A DNA stretch of 64,000 nucleotides, from positions 169,812,501 through 169,876,500 of the forward strand of contig NC_060208.1 of assembly GCF_021130785.1 (NCBI RefSeq), in the 5' to 3' direction. Both the position numbers and the translations under genes were made by a program. Positions 9,960 to 23,583 of this stretch are shown one piece after another. Under the pieces are notes generated by a model. The model saw nothing but the letters and a program-made list of their open reading frames with translations. It had not been told where the DNA came from and searched no databases. Origin of the DNA: Homalodisca vitripennis (Eukaryota > Arthropoda > Insecta > Hemiptera > Cicadellidae). How positions within the stretch are numbered: position 1 is the first letter of the stretch; every line of letters begins with the position of its first letter.

Positions 9960-12900
9960 AACATTTTAACATATATTTTATGATCGGTATATTACTTAAA
10001 GTCAACAATCACTAACGTAATCCTGGTCAGTTGTTAACTTTTCCCGCACCCAATTATTTATATGCGGAAACCACGCGCTGCTCTGCTGACATTGTTTCCT
10101 CATTCTCCTCCATTGATGGCAAAGTTTTGCCGCTTAACTCCAGTGTTTCCCTACGCTTAGGTCAGTTCTCAAAAACTAATGGCCAAATATTTTGTTTATA
10201 ATTATTTATTATGTCAACTGTAGGCTATACCATACTACGGAAATATTACGTTGCTTATTTTTATCTTGTTATACTAATTATATTATGAATAAAGTACCTT
10301 TATTTGTTTATTTTGCTTTCACGCATAAACTATTCAACCGTGAGTATTAAAATGTTATATTAACTTTATTACGGTCGCTCAGTTGAATATAGGCCTATTC
10401 TTATTACCAAAATCCGTCCGAGCTACGCCCCACTAATCTGTAATGTACTAAATTCCATCCCAGTCCCTAAAGTTTGAAAATGTTATATATAAGATTATGT
10501 AAAATTTAATAAAGAGTTTTAATATTAAAAACATTGTTTATTATTTTCAATTTGCTAACATTTATAATAAGGACATTTTCTAAAAAATAACCATTATATT
10601 TCACGCGTTTTTACGTATCAGTGATTAGGTGAGTAATCATCTACCTGAGAAAATGTCCTAAAACATAAATGCCCTATAGACGATCAGAATTTGACTACGA
10701 AGACACCCTTTGAAGCAGTCGGCAAGAAATATGCTAAATGAAAATTGCTGGGCTGTGCTTTGGAAATAATGTACCAATAAATTCTAACTTTTGTAAAATA
10801 TTAACACTATTTTTTGTTTCTAAGAAAAACAAGCACTTAAATAGTGCCAATACTATTAACTCCACGTTTTCCTTAATAGTACCTAAGTATTAGACATAAA
10901 AGACGTTGTTACTACCTAACTTTTAGGATACGTTTAAAGGCTTACAAAAATTCCATCTTAGTCAATTTTGACAGAAGTAGGCATCTCTGATCTGTGATTT
11001 ATATTTTTTTTAATGTGGAAACAAGTCAAAATCTACTAGGGATAAAAACATATTAAGAACAATGTAAGTTATAATGACCATAAATATACACTTTTTACGT
11101 ATTTTTTTGATAGTTGAAAGAAGGGTAAACTCTACACTGGCGTCGGAAATATAATTCACTAAAATCCAGAAGTGCTCATACAGGTGTAAAACCTAAAAAA
11201 TTGCGTGTGAAGCTTCAGAAAACTACTATTAATACATACTTTACTAAACGTATCCCATATGACCGTGATAATCATGTGACAAATAATTAAAACAGAACGG
11301 CAGTATTTGAATGATGGTAATATGTTAATAAATGTTGGATTATTGAACGAATAATAACAGAAAAGTGGATATCTATAATTTCAATAAATTTTTTTATCTC
11401 AAAGAGTACTTGCCCCACCAGAACTCGGATCTCTCACTTGCGTCATCCTACTTAGCTAGTATAGCGCAAATTTAAAAATAAAAATATAGGTTCTTCCAGT
11501 AGTTTCAACCCTCTTTAAACTCCTATGCTTGGTTGATCTTTATTAAAATTCTTTTTTCTCTCTGTAACTCATTAGGTATGTGTCGAATTTCATCTCTCTG
11601 TGATACCATGGAAGTTAGAATTTACTGATGAGTAAGTGATGAGTAAGTAATGTTTTTGCCATTTATACATATAAATTCCAAGAATGGATCATTTACATTT
11701 GTAATATAGTATCATAACGGTTATTGTTGTTTAACGTTTAGTATAATAGATACAAGCATTGATTGATTAAAACCTTTAACTCTATTATGCATTTTACTAA
11801 TTAAACATAGTAATAAAATACAAATTATAAATGTATTGAATATGATTGTGAATATGTATCTGTTAGATTCTCGAAATTGACTTCCATTGAAGTTATAGTA
11901 TTTCGAAATGTAAGCGTTAAAAAATTGACGGGTTGGATACCGACATGACTCATTGAACCGTTCGTCCAGTGACTACAATATGAGAAGACAAGCGTGTGTC
12001 CATTGTAAATGGGCTTACAAAGCAATGCACCATCCACAAAGTGTGGAAAAGACTACTTTGCGTCACTTTTGGCATAGTTTATTTTTGTACAAAAATTAAT
12101 CGTTTATTCGTATTGGATATGAATGAAATATATATGTTAATTCGGTTTTAAATATTCAAGTAAAACAATCTTTTAAATTTATATGGGTGTCAGTTGTATT
12201 CACGTTACGATTTTATATATGAATAATAGTCTAAATCAATTATATAGTTTTTTAGTGGTAAAAAATAACCCTGTGCATGACCTTAAATATTACAGTAGAA
12301 CAATCCGAAGCAGGTTCACGAAGTACAAGTAACCATCACACAGCAATAAACAGAGCACAGTCTGCTAAGTTTGCGAGGAAGCAATATCAGTAAACGTAAA
12401 CAACCGTATGTGCTCCTCTGCTCCTTGCTCCACCAAATATCCTTAGTGCCTATTTCCACTACAGAAACTAGCCAAGCATTTAAATTGTTAGTAATACATT
12501 GATATTCAAAATATACTATCAATACTAAAAGCTATTACACTTTCGTTAATCAAGCACTATCTACTCGACCACACACATTTTACTTACATTTTACTCCTGC
12601 AATGTTTTTAAACATTGTTATTGATTGGGAAAGAAGTATACTGTAGTTTAGAGTGGATGGGGCCAGAATCACGATACCTATACAATTAAAAATTTAATTC
12701 ATATCGATAATAGTATTTGCAGCTAGCTACTTTGAGTTAAAAAATTTAGATATATAGGTAGTAGAGGTGGAGTATCAAACCAATCTCTTGTAGTTTAAGG
12801 TTTATGTCTTTAGATTGAATTAAATCTAAAGCTTTGATCAATTATAGTTTAAATATCATCTGATCAGATAAATATTATAATATTTTGCTACACAGATTGC

Positions 12901-13149
12901 TTAACACTGATGAAAACTACAAAGATCTTGGAGTTAACTGATGCTACCGATCCACTTAGAGAAATAAAGTTTTACTCGTATTTCATATTCTTTACGACTT
13001 TTCCAGTCAAGTTGTTCTAATGTTCTTAGACTTTTATTACATCAAAAGTGGTATTATAACTCGAGACATACCGTGTGCCAGTCTATGGAAACTGACCCAA
13101 GCCACTAAAACATTCAAACGTTATTTTTTGACACGTTTGGTATTTAACT
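9960..13149. other. Anonymous DNA at inner end of left arm
   Basis: No convincing gene. Short minus frames at 11,825-12,037 and 12,316-12,522 carry no domain and are broken in the inverted copy. A GC-richer patch at 10,040-10,160 could be a 5' untranslated or promoter region, but no matching gene follows. The whole stretch is duplicated in reverse at 36,988-40,430. Confidence 0.4.
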
Positions 13150-13922
13150 ACTGACGTCTAATCAACGTAGTACTGTTATCTCCCAATCAAAGAATTAAAA
13201 CTATCAGTGTTTTGAAAGTACCTAGATTGTGCGTTAGAGAGTTGCGCGTTCGAAATAAACAATTTACACGTTACCAGATTTATAAAGAAAAGAAATAATA
13301 TAAAGCTGACATCCTTAATTAAAGAAAGTACAAACGAATATACAATATCCGTTTGGTTTGTAAATTATATAACGCTTATAGTATTAATACTTTATAACAG
13401 CTAACATATGAATAAACTAATCTGCTTAGTTGAAAGCCCACTATTATTAATTATTTTACTAAGCAGTTACTAACTCATTAGTTTTATCTAAATCTATTAA
13501 GTTACAAATACCATTAAATTTGGTTCTGTACAGAGCTATAAATTTAAAATAAATAATATCATGCTAATATATAGAATATTTAGAATGTTTCCAATTTAAA
13601 CTGCGTATTGTGAAATAGTGGAAAATATAGTCTTTTATGTTCGCCATGTTGACTGTTAATTCAACGGGTAATGCTTACCTAACACATTCATAGAATACAA
13701 ATTCGACGAATGAAGTCTGGTTGCAGTAACTTACAAATTATTTAAGTGGTTTTTGGTTGTGTCTTTTACCTCGCATTGGTGATGGATTTTACATTTCTCA
13801 ATCTTTCTGCATGGAAACTACGTTGGTATTAACTAGTATTTGTATTTATTCCTATTTTGTGTTATACTAGTATATTACACGGCCAATATCTTACATAGAG
13901 GCTTTAGGTTGATTTCAGCCCC
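13150..13922. other. Single-copy AT-rich DNA
   Basis: The first stretch with no counterpart in the inverted copy. No gene, RNA or repeat recognised. Confidence 0.5.
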
Positions 13923-13949
13923 TTATAAATTAACGATTGATTCATTTAA

Positions 13950-14219
13950 TTTAGATCCAAATGTCCACGATTTGTAGAGAGATATTAGTTGTGACCTCTG
14001 GAACCTCCAGGTAAATTTAAATAAATCAAAAATTATGATTTTCAGAAAAGGTGGCAAACGCAGAGTGCACGACAAATGGTGGTTTAAAGGTACTAAGATT
14101 GAGGTGGTCAATGAATACAGATATTTTTGGGTATGGTATTGACTAGCACACTGTCCTGGAATTCCCATTTAACTCAGAAAGCTAAGGTGGCAAAAACTCC
14201 TGTAAATTTACGTGACTCG
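13950..14219 (+). pseudogene. Non-LTR retrotransposon reverse transcriptase fragment
   Basis: Plus-strand translation gives the late fingers/palm and thumb part of a Jockey-like or related non-LTR reverse transcriptase. Visible pieces are LQVNLNKSKIMIFRKGG, then KIEVVNEYRYF, and, after a +1 shift near 14,139, LTSTLSWNSH and QKAKVAK. These correspond to the family's 'N..KT..M.F..GG', 'I..V..YKYLG' and 'LSW..H...KA' blocks. The YADD catalytic box would lie upstream and is not seen. Stops near 13,976 and at 14,140 and the frameshift show that it is dead. It is short and has no element ends. Confidence 0.75.
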
Positions 14220-15230
14220 TTGTTTACTATATATAGTTTTAGCCTTCGTTGCAACTTTAACACGTGATGTTCAATACGATTTGTTTATTGACGTGGATTT
14301 ATGTAAAATACAAAGTAAAAGTTTATAGTGAACTAAAAAGTGAAAATTCAAAACAAATTTTAATACTATTGGTAAAAGGTAAACCTTATTGAAATTTCCT
14401 TTTTTTCCACATATTTTCCAATTTTATTATAAAATGTATAGGAAAAATAAATTATATATTTATACGTAATTAACTTCAATACAAATAGGAGATATAATTG
14501 TTCAGGGGCACCAAATATTGTTGTGATTGCCTGCGTGTGATATATAACATGGTAATTACATTGCGGTGGCCCGGAAACGTTTAGACATGCAGCTGTTTCA
14601 CCGACAAAGGCCTGTATGCTAATATTATGATTTCCCTTTCATGTACAATACTGCACTGCTCCTACTGTTCTCCACCTTTTAATATTCAGTAATTGGTATG
14701 CTTTGAGTGTGGATTGCTATTTCAAACTAAATTATGCAATTGATTTAAATAATTTAAATTAATGCAGTTATTATTAAATATGGACCAAAACAACAGAGCA
14801 GTGAACTATCCGACAGAACGTAACGAAAGAACACATACGAACAAAGAGAAGAACGGACATCCCTCTGGCCTTTACAACTCAAAATCAACAGCTTTCCACC
14901 TTGGATTCGTCGGAGCATTCTACGAATCAATTTTCAAGTCCTTAGAACTTTTGTGTCAATGGTTAACACACAGGTCAATAATGATACATGCCTTACTTTA
15001 GGTCTTGCCTATTAGATAAACTGAGCCTCCATGAAATCAAAACTCAAGTGTATCACGGTCAGTGTCTGTACTCTTAACTGTACGATAACTCAAGCTCTGG
15101 ATAAAACTATACTTTTGGGGTTTACGCGCTGGACAAGAATCGTACCTGGAATATCCATATATGTAACATCTGCTCATGATTAGCCCGGGTAATATTCCTG
15201 ATGCGACAGCTTAATTTTATGTATACTGCC
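14220..15230. other. No clear gene; possible retroelement debris
   Basis: AT-rich with a short open frame at 14,762-15,001 (79 codons, no domain). From about 15,080 it is GC-richer and may belong to the retroelement fragment that follows, but no motif could be read there. Confidence 0.35.
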
Positions 15231-15740
15231 TAGGCAGTACTTAATTACAGTTTATCATGCACTGATCCACAGTCATATACAGTTATTACATGGTCTGCAG
15301 CTCTGGGACCACGTACAGAAAATTACAACGTCTTGATTCTTCAAAAAAAAGCCCTGCGCATCAACTGGACCACGGGAACATTGTAAACCAATATTTATAG
15401 AACTGGTTGGGAATCCTGACAATCTGTAGTCAGTATATCCTCATAAGTTTACTGTATCTTAGATTAAACCTAGAGCTCTTTTCCGTAAGAAAGAAGATAC
15501 ACACCCATAACACCCGCGGAAGGCTGAAACTCGTTATACAGTACTGTAGGCTAAGCAAAATGAAATACTGCTTCCCTGTTCTATTTGCTAGGTTATACAA
15601 TGCTCTGCTAAAAGAAAGTAAAGGCGATAGATCCTCGTGTGTCTAGACGTAAGGTTGAGTCTCAGCTGAAGTCTAACCCACTCTACCCTGTAGAAGAATA
15701 TATTGACGTCAACTGGAACACATAAATGTTAACCCACCGC
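15231..15740 (+). pseudogene. Non-LTR retrotransposon ORF2 C-terminal fragment
   Basis: Plus-strand translation shows the C-terminal region of an insect non-LTR polymerase. In order it has VLILQKKALRI (the 'iL.lQKkAlRi' block), then PIFIELV in a shifted frame, then, in a 79-codon frame at 15,407-15,646, GILTICSQYIL, HTHNTRGRLKL, RLSK and ARLYNALL. These match the family's GILT...YI, H.YNTR, RLSK and lFN.LP blocks. At least three frame changes and internal stops are present. The reverse transcriptase core is absent, so it is a truncated relic, possibly of the same insertion as 13,950-14,219. Confidence 0.8.
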
Positions 15741-18255
15741 CATATAAAGTTTGTGTACGATTTTAAATATAGGTTCTAATCATTTTTGACGCAGTTTATC
15801 CATGTTCGCTGTTCAGATATGATTTAGAAGGTATTCAAGATATTCATATTCAGGTACAGATGGACAGATAGACTGTCGGACTGTTCTTTGAACTTTTGCT
15901 CTTCACTGGACCCAGAGCAACTTACGTATCAACTTCGAAGATTCTATAACATTTGTATGAAGAGTTTATTATATGTACAACTATCAGATTAACAGGCAGA
16001 CAGACTGACTGTCTTTTGATGTTTTAACACCACAATCAATCAAAGTTTTCCTTGGATGCAAAGAAAACAATTCACTGAAATTGTTGTCAGGCCTCTGGGA
16101 CCTTTCTATCAAAGCTCAGCGCATAAACAGGTAGACGGACAAATAAATAGTTGAGGGACTGCATATTGCGTAGTTAAAATAAGAAAGGAACTAAAGACAG
16201 CCTTTTATCAACTAATTTACATAGACTAAAAAACAAAATAATAGCCAAACAAAATTATTGTTCGTTCCATAAACATATGTCTGTTCACGAATATAACCAA
16301 TCAGTCATGACACCAGAACAAGAGTTTGAATTTCTGGTTGAGTTTGAATGTCGTATATTTTCCTTACTTTTATTAGTAATCATTTAATAACTATCAAGGG
16401 ATTTAATTGTATAGGCAAAGTGTGAAGTGTAATGAATAGACCTAGCTATCCCATTTTAGATCTAAATTTTACAAAATAATCAGTTTTTCTAGATTAGGAA
16501 GAAATCTAATTAGAAAATAATATATGGTTTATATTATCTTTTAAAATGTTATTTCGATTTAAGATTTATTCCAAAACAACAAAATTGATATTATGTGCGT
16601 ACAGTATTGGTTATGCATACATTTTAAACTGAATAATTAATTAATTGAGACCTATAAATAAGAGCTGCCCAATTATTACAAATATTTACAGTTTATGCGA
16701 TTTGCTTTCAGTATTATTTGGTTCCACATTAATAGCAGCATATATTGTCTTCATTACATTATCTATATTTCACTCAGGTTACGTGGTGGTTAATTCAGTT
16801 ACCTTTTTCAAAGTATTGTATAGAATTTTTTTAACTTGATTATAAATAAATCATAAAATATTTTTATTACTTAGAGTACCTTCCTATAAAGAGTAAAATA
16901 ACTGGAACGTGAAACATAATATTATAGAGGCCACAATATATCACCTGAGATAAGACGACTCCACAGTCTCAAACTCTATGAACTGGATCGCAATGATAGA
17001 AACTATGTAGGCTATCAAACGTATCAAATAAAAAGAATCATTTTATAATTCACGTGATAGAGGAGTGATAAAATTTATACAGATTTGTTCTTGTTAAAAT
17101 ACAAAATAATTCATTTATTATTTTACAATAATTTACTCATTTCAAACTTATAAACATCTATGATTTAAATGTAAAAAAAAAATAATTTGTTAAAGAGGCA
17201 AAAACTGACGTTACATATTATTTCTAAATTGTATGACTATGACTTAATTATAATAAAATACTTTAATGCTTTATTTTTCTGTCGGTTTAGTACAAACATG
17301 ATTTTCTGATAAAACAAGTAGCTTGACAATTAGATAAAGATATAAGTACAGTATTCATAACAAGCGTATAAATACTTAAAATATAAAAGCACTTTATTAT
17401 CCGAATACCTTTGTTTTCTGAGTTTCCCAGACTGTTATCTAACTATTCTGAAAAAATATAGTTTAACTAACATGTACTTAACCTATTTCCAAATATTTCA
17501 GATATACAAGTCTAACTTTTTTAGAAAGTTTTAACCACATCGAGTCAACTGCATGATCACACTAATAGCGTACCGTAGTTTAGCTTTGGGTTCACATTTT
17601 GTTTAACCCTATTCTATAGTCTCGGATAAGAGTCTATTAATGGTTTTTCGATGTAATAGTTGAGTACAGTTGGTAAATAAAACTTTAGTGGATATCGGAC
17701 TACAATATTTGCACTAGTTTTTCTATAAACCATTATCATATACTAGGGTGGTGGGGTAAACAATATTGCAGTAATAGTTTCGCAATTTCATGGAATAATT
17801 AGATAAATAAAAATAATGTTTTAACTGTGTCGTACTTATTCTTATGAAATATGATCAGAAATATTTATTTTCGATGTTCTAAAATATTTTCACATTTTAA
17901 AAATAAACAGATAATTTGCAAACTTAATTGTATATTGCATGAAGTTCAAAACTATAAAAGCATGATCCTAAAGAGTTTTCAATTGATACAAATTTAATGA
18001 GCACGTACTTTCCTTTCTATTTATTTATTGGAGCTATGCGCCCGTAGTTTAGGTGTTTCTTCTGAAACTCCCTTGAGTTTTCATACGAAACCATGAAAAC
18101 AGACAGTCTAGTATTATGTAGCCAATAATTCAGTCCTATTAGGTGAATTTTTGAAGACAAAATTTACGGTTTCAAACAGCTACTATTGGTCGTATTTAAT
18201 TTCAAAGTTTGCTTACACTGTTTAAAATTGTATTCATAATTTTACAAAATATATC
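15741..18255. other. Anonymous AT-rich DNA
   Basis: No coding frame with recognisable content. Only low-complexity short frames were seen, for example 16,645-16,839. Confidence 0.45.
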
Positions 18256-18652
18256 TGCATCAGCTGCACCAGAGAACCAATCTAATAGTCACGTTTGGGT
18301 CGGTAATGACCTGAATTGTGATGGGTCACGTCGGGTTCTCACTGCACCAAGTCTGGGCTGTATTAAATTGTTTTTAAGCATTGCCGCTGCAATATATAAC
18401 CAATTGTAACAGTCACGTTTGGGTCGGTAATGAGCTGAATTGTGATGGGTCACGTGGAGTTCCCACTGCACCGAGTCTGGGCTGTATTAAATTATATTTT
18501 AAGGATTGCCGCTGCACTATAAAACCTATGTAACAGTCACGATTGGGTCGGTAATGAGCTGAATTGTGATGGGTCACGTGGAGTTCCCACTGCACCAAGT
18601 CTGGGCTGTGTTAAATTGTGTTAAACAATGGCGCTGCACCAGAGAACCAGGG
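18256..18652. repeat. 124 bp tandem repeat, about three copies
   Basis: Spacing is exactly 124 bp between the copies of GGGTCGGTAATGA at 18,297, 18,421 and 18,545. Each unit also carries GTGATGGGTCACGT, CACTGCACC, GTCTGGGCTGT and GCCGCTGCAC-type blocks. The unit is more GC-rich than its surroundings. Short open frames on both strands (18,209-18,409 plus; 18,289-18,471 and 18,413-18,598 minus) are repeat translations, not genes. Confidence 0.95.
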
Positions 18653-20559
18653 AAGCTTGTGTTAAACTGTGCTAAGCACAAAGCTCCTGGAGTAGAAACT
18701 TGTTGCATTGCATAAATATCTCTATCAAGAACTATGGAGTAAACTATATTTACGGACTTTGATTTTGTAAAGTTGGACTATTACAGAATGGATTCTATAA
18801 AGTCCAACAATTTGCGATTCATTCGTCCGTTTTCGAAAAGGTAGACTTATATTGGTTATATTGGTTGGAATTATATTAGCAAGGATCTTAAGTCAAAACA
18901 AAATAGAATTGCGAAAAAATGCAATAAGCATGTAATCGCATTGTAAGTCACTTTAGGAAGCTATGTTTTAGTGGTATTAAGGAAAGTTTTGTTTTAAACC
19001 AGTCAGATTAATTAAGTGAGTAAGTAGATAAATATTGATAAAGTTGTTGATTAGAGCCCGATTCAAATAGCTCCTAGGAGAGCGTTGACGCGATATCTGG
19101 TGGAGAAAAGGTCAGTTACAGCGACAGTTGAGCAGAACACTGTCCTCTAGCGGCAAGACTATATATATACCCACTTCTACGTGTATAAATAAGGATATAT
19201 TCGTTAGAATAAATTAGCATTTTCAGCCACGATGCAAAATTCCATGACCTGTGCTCGTACGTAGTAAGTTTTGAGTTATATAATTAGTTTATAAGCCTAG
19301 AACTTCTTGTAAGTATTAATATTAACGTGTTACGGACTAATTCGGAGAAGTTAATCAGTTCGTACATTTTTATTACTAAAACAACAATGAAATTGCACGT
19401 ACTGTACAAGCAGTTTTTATTTTTTTTAGCAATGTCACGGCTTAAAGAAATATACTTAGCGTTGTATTGTTTTAGTCAGTTCTAGATCAAGGATTCCGAG
19501 AAAATATCACTTCATGGTCAACGTTTATCCTCCCTTAATCATCTTTTCTTCGTGGGATCAACATTTATAGTCGTTCTAATAAACGTAATTATTCTTATTA
19601 AGAAATCTGTTTGGGAACTTTGCGTTGATATAAAGGATGTACAGTATTCATGGCTAAAGGACTAGTGTTTGTTTATAAGGATTCAAAATTATTAAAGCCA
19701 GTCAGCGATTGATTCAGAAAACTGTCAGTTTATAATAGCTTACACCTTACAGTAAATTATTGTCAACTCTTGAATGCTCAGATTTAATTACTGATTTACA
19801 ACCCTCCCCCTCCGTACTTCGTTGTAAGACTCACGTAAAATAGATGACATTATTTAAATATTTTAGTCGTAATCATTGAAACCACATCTGCGGAATAAGT
19901 TTTGATTGTCAGTTAAAAATCGTGTGCACTTTAAAATAATTTATTCTATCATTTTGATTGAAAGTTATTGACAAATTATATTTCTAATTGTCACCACAAG
20001 GTATGGTAATTTCGGTGCACGAACTAAAACTTATAGCAAATGTTAAATGGCTTACATAATATAGCCAAGTTAAAATAAAAATAAGTTAGAACAAAATTCA
20101 TGCGTAGGGGAAACCCATTTTTCATTGATCAAAATAATATTTTTATAGCAATATTATATTAATATATTATTATCAATATAGCACTTTCTGAAATGTAGAC
20201 TATGAACTGTAATGAAGGTTGTAATATTTTTCATGTTTTAACATTGGTACCGAAATTAATAAAATAATAATACGTGACAATATTAACAAACCAGCGAATG
20301 AACTAAATTTTAAAATGTGGTTGTATTTAGAAACTTCACATTGAGCAAACTTATGTATTATTCAGTTCATTCATGAGTTTGAATACACTGAAACACCAAT
20401 ATTTTGTTTGGTTGGAACTGATACAGAGTTATAAATTATTATTCAAACCACGCGTATAGGCAGAATTGAGGTGTTTGAGTACATTGATCTAAACAAATTC
20501 TAAATCTAAATCTAATGATCTAATTAGTAAATAGGAAATAAATATGTAAAGTCCATTTA
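18653..20559. other. Anonymous DNA; GC-richer patch near 19.1 kb
   Basis: No protein coding recognised. At 19,070-19,200 a GC-richer block is followed by TATATATATACCC and TATAAATAAGG, which could act as TATA boxes. No downstream gene supports a promoter call. Confidence 0.35.
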
Positions 20560-20642
20560 CATTACATAATTATTATATAATTATATATATATATATAATA
20601 ATTACATATTTATAAAAACTATATATAAACACATACATAATA

Positions 20643-20684
<42 letters not shown>

Positions 20685-20695
20685 ATATAATATGA
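20560..20695. repeat. AT-rich palindromic/TA microsatellite tract
   Basis: Nested TATATA runs with an ATTATTATATAATTATATAT hairpin-forming stretch. Likely unstable in sequencing. Confidence 0.85.
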
Positions 20696-20792
20696 AAAAT
20701 GTAAAGATACTATAAAATAAGTAACTGTAAATTATAAACTGTCTACAACTGTACAGTTTCATAGAGAACGTATGGTAGAAATAAATTATACT

Positions 20793-20830
20793 AGGTGTTC
20801 GAAAAGTTCCGGGACGGTTAAATATGTTTT
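20793..20830 (+). mobile_element. Possible mariner-type terminal repeat, solo
   Basis: The sequence AGGTGTTCGAAAAGTTCCGG resembles the ends of insect mariner-like elements, which often begin with a similar 'GGTG/TTCCGAAAAGT' string. No reverse-complement partner or transposase remnant was found within the following few kilobases. If it is a transposon end, the rest is lost or unrecognisable. Confidence 0.25.
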
Positions 20831-22836
20831 AAACTATTTAAGATAGAGCTACAAAACCTGGTACAGACTTACTGAACATAAAAATGTGATATAACACATA
20901 TCAAGTGATAAGAAGAAAATCATAAAAGAAAGCGTGGTTACCACCATCAAATTAACGTTATTTTCGAGTAGAGGACAGTGCCGCAAACCAGAGCTCAATC
21001 AGACAACCAAGCTGGAAATGACAGCCGTTTAAATGTGGCTAATTTTCATGCCCATGGTAAACTTATTTTTTACAGCTGCCTCGGTTATATTTTTATATTC
21101 CTAATCAATTATTTCAAGTAAATTTCCATAAAATAATTAAACACAGTATCCCATTTAATGGCGAGCAGTTGTTGAAATCATCTCCTCTCTACATTTTAAT
21201 ACTCGTACATTACTACCCTTATAGTACAGTATACTCGGCTGAAAGATGGTCTTGTTAATTTTAAACGTTACATATATCTTAAATTTCACCAAATATGGTC
21301 ATCAAACGCTAACTGCACAGCGTGTCAAGGAGAAGGCTGTGACATTTCCATAAACTATCTGTCATTTACCATAAATATCACATAAATTACTTCAAAATAT
21401 AAAAATATGTAATTTTAAATCAAATGATTTGTTCATGTTAAGATAATCTTTTTTTGATCATCCCATCAATAATTTTAATAAACATAATTAAAAAATATAA
21501 ATAAATATTTAATTTATTCTTGTGACAGTTATTCAAAGTAAACTAATAATTTATTACTTTTCAATATTTTACCATTAAAAATAAAAACCGAATATATATT
21601 TATTTTGTAGCTTAAGTATACTTGTATCTAACATCTAATGTACAATAGTATGTATACAAAAAATATAATATTATTTTACAAGTTCCATTTACTTTGACAT
21701 CTGGATGTTTTAGAGCTATATATTTATAAAATTCTACCTGTGAGGAAGCGTAAATAATGGAAAATATATAATTTCCTCAATACAATCCATGTTTACTCCC
21801 ATGAATTTAACGGAAAAATTAAACAGCAAAGGTAGCCATTATGCAAATGATAAAAAACTAACACAAAAAGTGAATAAAACCAAATTGTCTTCAGAACACA
21901 GTATGGTTGAACTTCTGTTTACACTAAGAAGATGAATATCCATCATCATATTATCTCGCAGAGCGGTTTCCACGCAAATATAAAACCTAAAAGCCCGTGA
22001 AATGAACCCGTCTATTATTCAACCCAGTTGTTATTTCAACAGATGTTTTGCATACTTTTTCAGCTGTTTTGTAATTGATGTTCCAGAAGCTTATCTGGTA
22101 TCTGGTAAGTCTTGAACTAAGCCAGGAAGATTTTTTAAAGCAACTGAATACTGTCATATTATATATCTCTTTACCAAAATTTTAATTTTAAATATAAATT
22201 AATCGGAAAAAAGCAATATATATATATATATATACTCCTTAATCTTTTTTCCTTCTGAGTCTATTTAAGTTGTATTACACCCAACGCAAGACTCAGTCCA
22301 CCGATGAATTTAATTACGAGGTCCAAGCTGTAGAGCTACTTCATTAATAATATATTTTAAACAAATTGCCATGTTACTTTAATTTATGCATATTGTATAA
22401 AGCGGCTCAGGAATTAATAATGAATTATACTCCTACACGTACTTAAAAAAAGAAGCAGCTACATTAACTTAGTCTTATTTTTGTAGTAAACTATACATAC
22501 ATGTATATTCCAGTGATCTTGCTATGGGTACATTATATCAATGATACAACTTGCAGTAGTTTTAAAGTTTTAGATACAAATTCCTAAGTACATGTACTGA
22601 CATACTACTTCCAATGCTTTGTAAGATAACATATTTGCAATCATCATTATGTGTTAAAAACGCCTAACCTTTAACACACATAACATAACTCTATCAGCTT
22701 TTGTAATATCATCAATAGTTTCTTCTGTGACAAATGTAAGAGACCGAATATTCTAGGTCACACAGCGTGTATGAAAATATTTTAGGGCTTTATAATCAGG
22801 TATGAGATTTCTCTATTATATCTTTTCATTACGAAG
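20831..22836. other. Anonymous AT-rich DNA
   Basis: No gene or RNA recognised. A TA run lies near 22,215-22,235. Confidence 0.45.
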
Positions 22837-23040
22837 TTATCCATAAAGAAGTTCAGTAGGTGTAAGCACTCTTTCAATATTATTTCTAGCATTACTTCTA
22901 TATTCCAAGAATAAGTATATACTAGTTTCTTTCAGAAATACATCAAATCCCAACATTAGCTTTAGTGTTGCAGCAAAGCCTGTCATTTTATAGGAGGCAG
23001 CAAAATCATTTCTGTCTTTGTATATAACATAACTGATCAA
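22815..23040 (-). pseudogene. LTR-retroelement integrase C-terminal-like fragment
   Basis: A minus-strand 67-codon frame contains FLEYRSNARNN, then LTPTELLYG, a stop and LRNEK. This matches the order 'FL..YR.T.H..T...P.ELL.GR.LR..L' near the end of Ty3/Gypsy-type integrase cores. A stop stands where the Arg of the GR pair would be. The upstream catalytic D,D,E residues are not visible, so it is a short dead fragment. The resemblance is by motif only and could be coincidental. Confidence 0.4.
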
Positions 23041-23388
23041 TAGACTGCATTTTTGCGTGGATTTGTTTTTATAACGTCACTGAGTTTGATGAGGGTTCAT
23101 GTCAATCCAAGCAACTTTGATTGGATTTAGTGAAAATTTTCATGTGATTCTTATTGGTAACCATGATGACAACGGGAAAATCAGAGAATATACGATTTTT
23201 TAAACAACGCGAATACATACGTGCAAGATTGTGACATCTAATAGATCAATACATATAGCCTGTCTATACACCTTCAACTTTGCGTATAACATTCTCGAGG
23301 GTTCTATTCTCACTCCAAACACTGTGGCTACGTAGTCTAGTCTACTTGTATGGTTTATCACTTCAATAGTCAGGATTATTGAATGGTC
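23041..23388. other. No gene; contains first copy of a short dispersed repeat
   Basis: At 23,301-23,388 are the blocks CTCACTCCAAACACTGTGGC and TGGTTTATCACTTCAATAGT, both of which recur with small changes in 23,937-24,068 in the opposite order. Confidence 0.5.
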
Positions 23389-23583
23389 TCATGTACTAAT
23401 GTATGAAACAGGCTTAGGTTTCTTGTTCTTCAAGAAAACACAAAATATTAACTCGTGCCTTGGTGTTGTCGGAATTGGAAGCAGCCCTTTGCGGAAGATA
23501 TTTTTTGCACCACTTAGAATAATAAGGTCCAGCAAGTTGTGGTATTCAGCAGTGTAATGCGTGGGAGTATCGTCACATTGCAT
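23389..23583 (-). pseudogene. Non-LTR retrotransposon endonuclease-like fragment
   Basis: A minus-strand frame of 64 codons reads DTPTHYTAEYHNLLDLIILS, then an LPIPTTPRHELIFCVF segment and a KPKPVSYIS segment. This follows the C-terminal part of insect non-LTR apurinic-type endonucleases: 'PTHY...S..LDLI..S', then 'SDH..I', then 'P....YR'. The diagnostic SDH has become PRH, which would remove the catalytic Asp. No complete endonuclease or polymerase follows. Assignment is by motif order. Confidence 0.5.

Noticed and set aside
18289..18598. Pair of similar 60-residue proteins on the minus strand
   Set aside because: The similarity is a by-product of the 124 bp tandem repeat; there is no domain or independent coding evidence.
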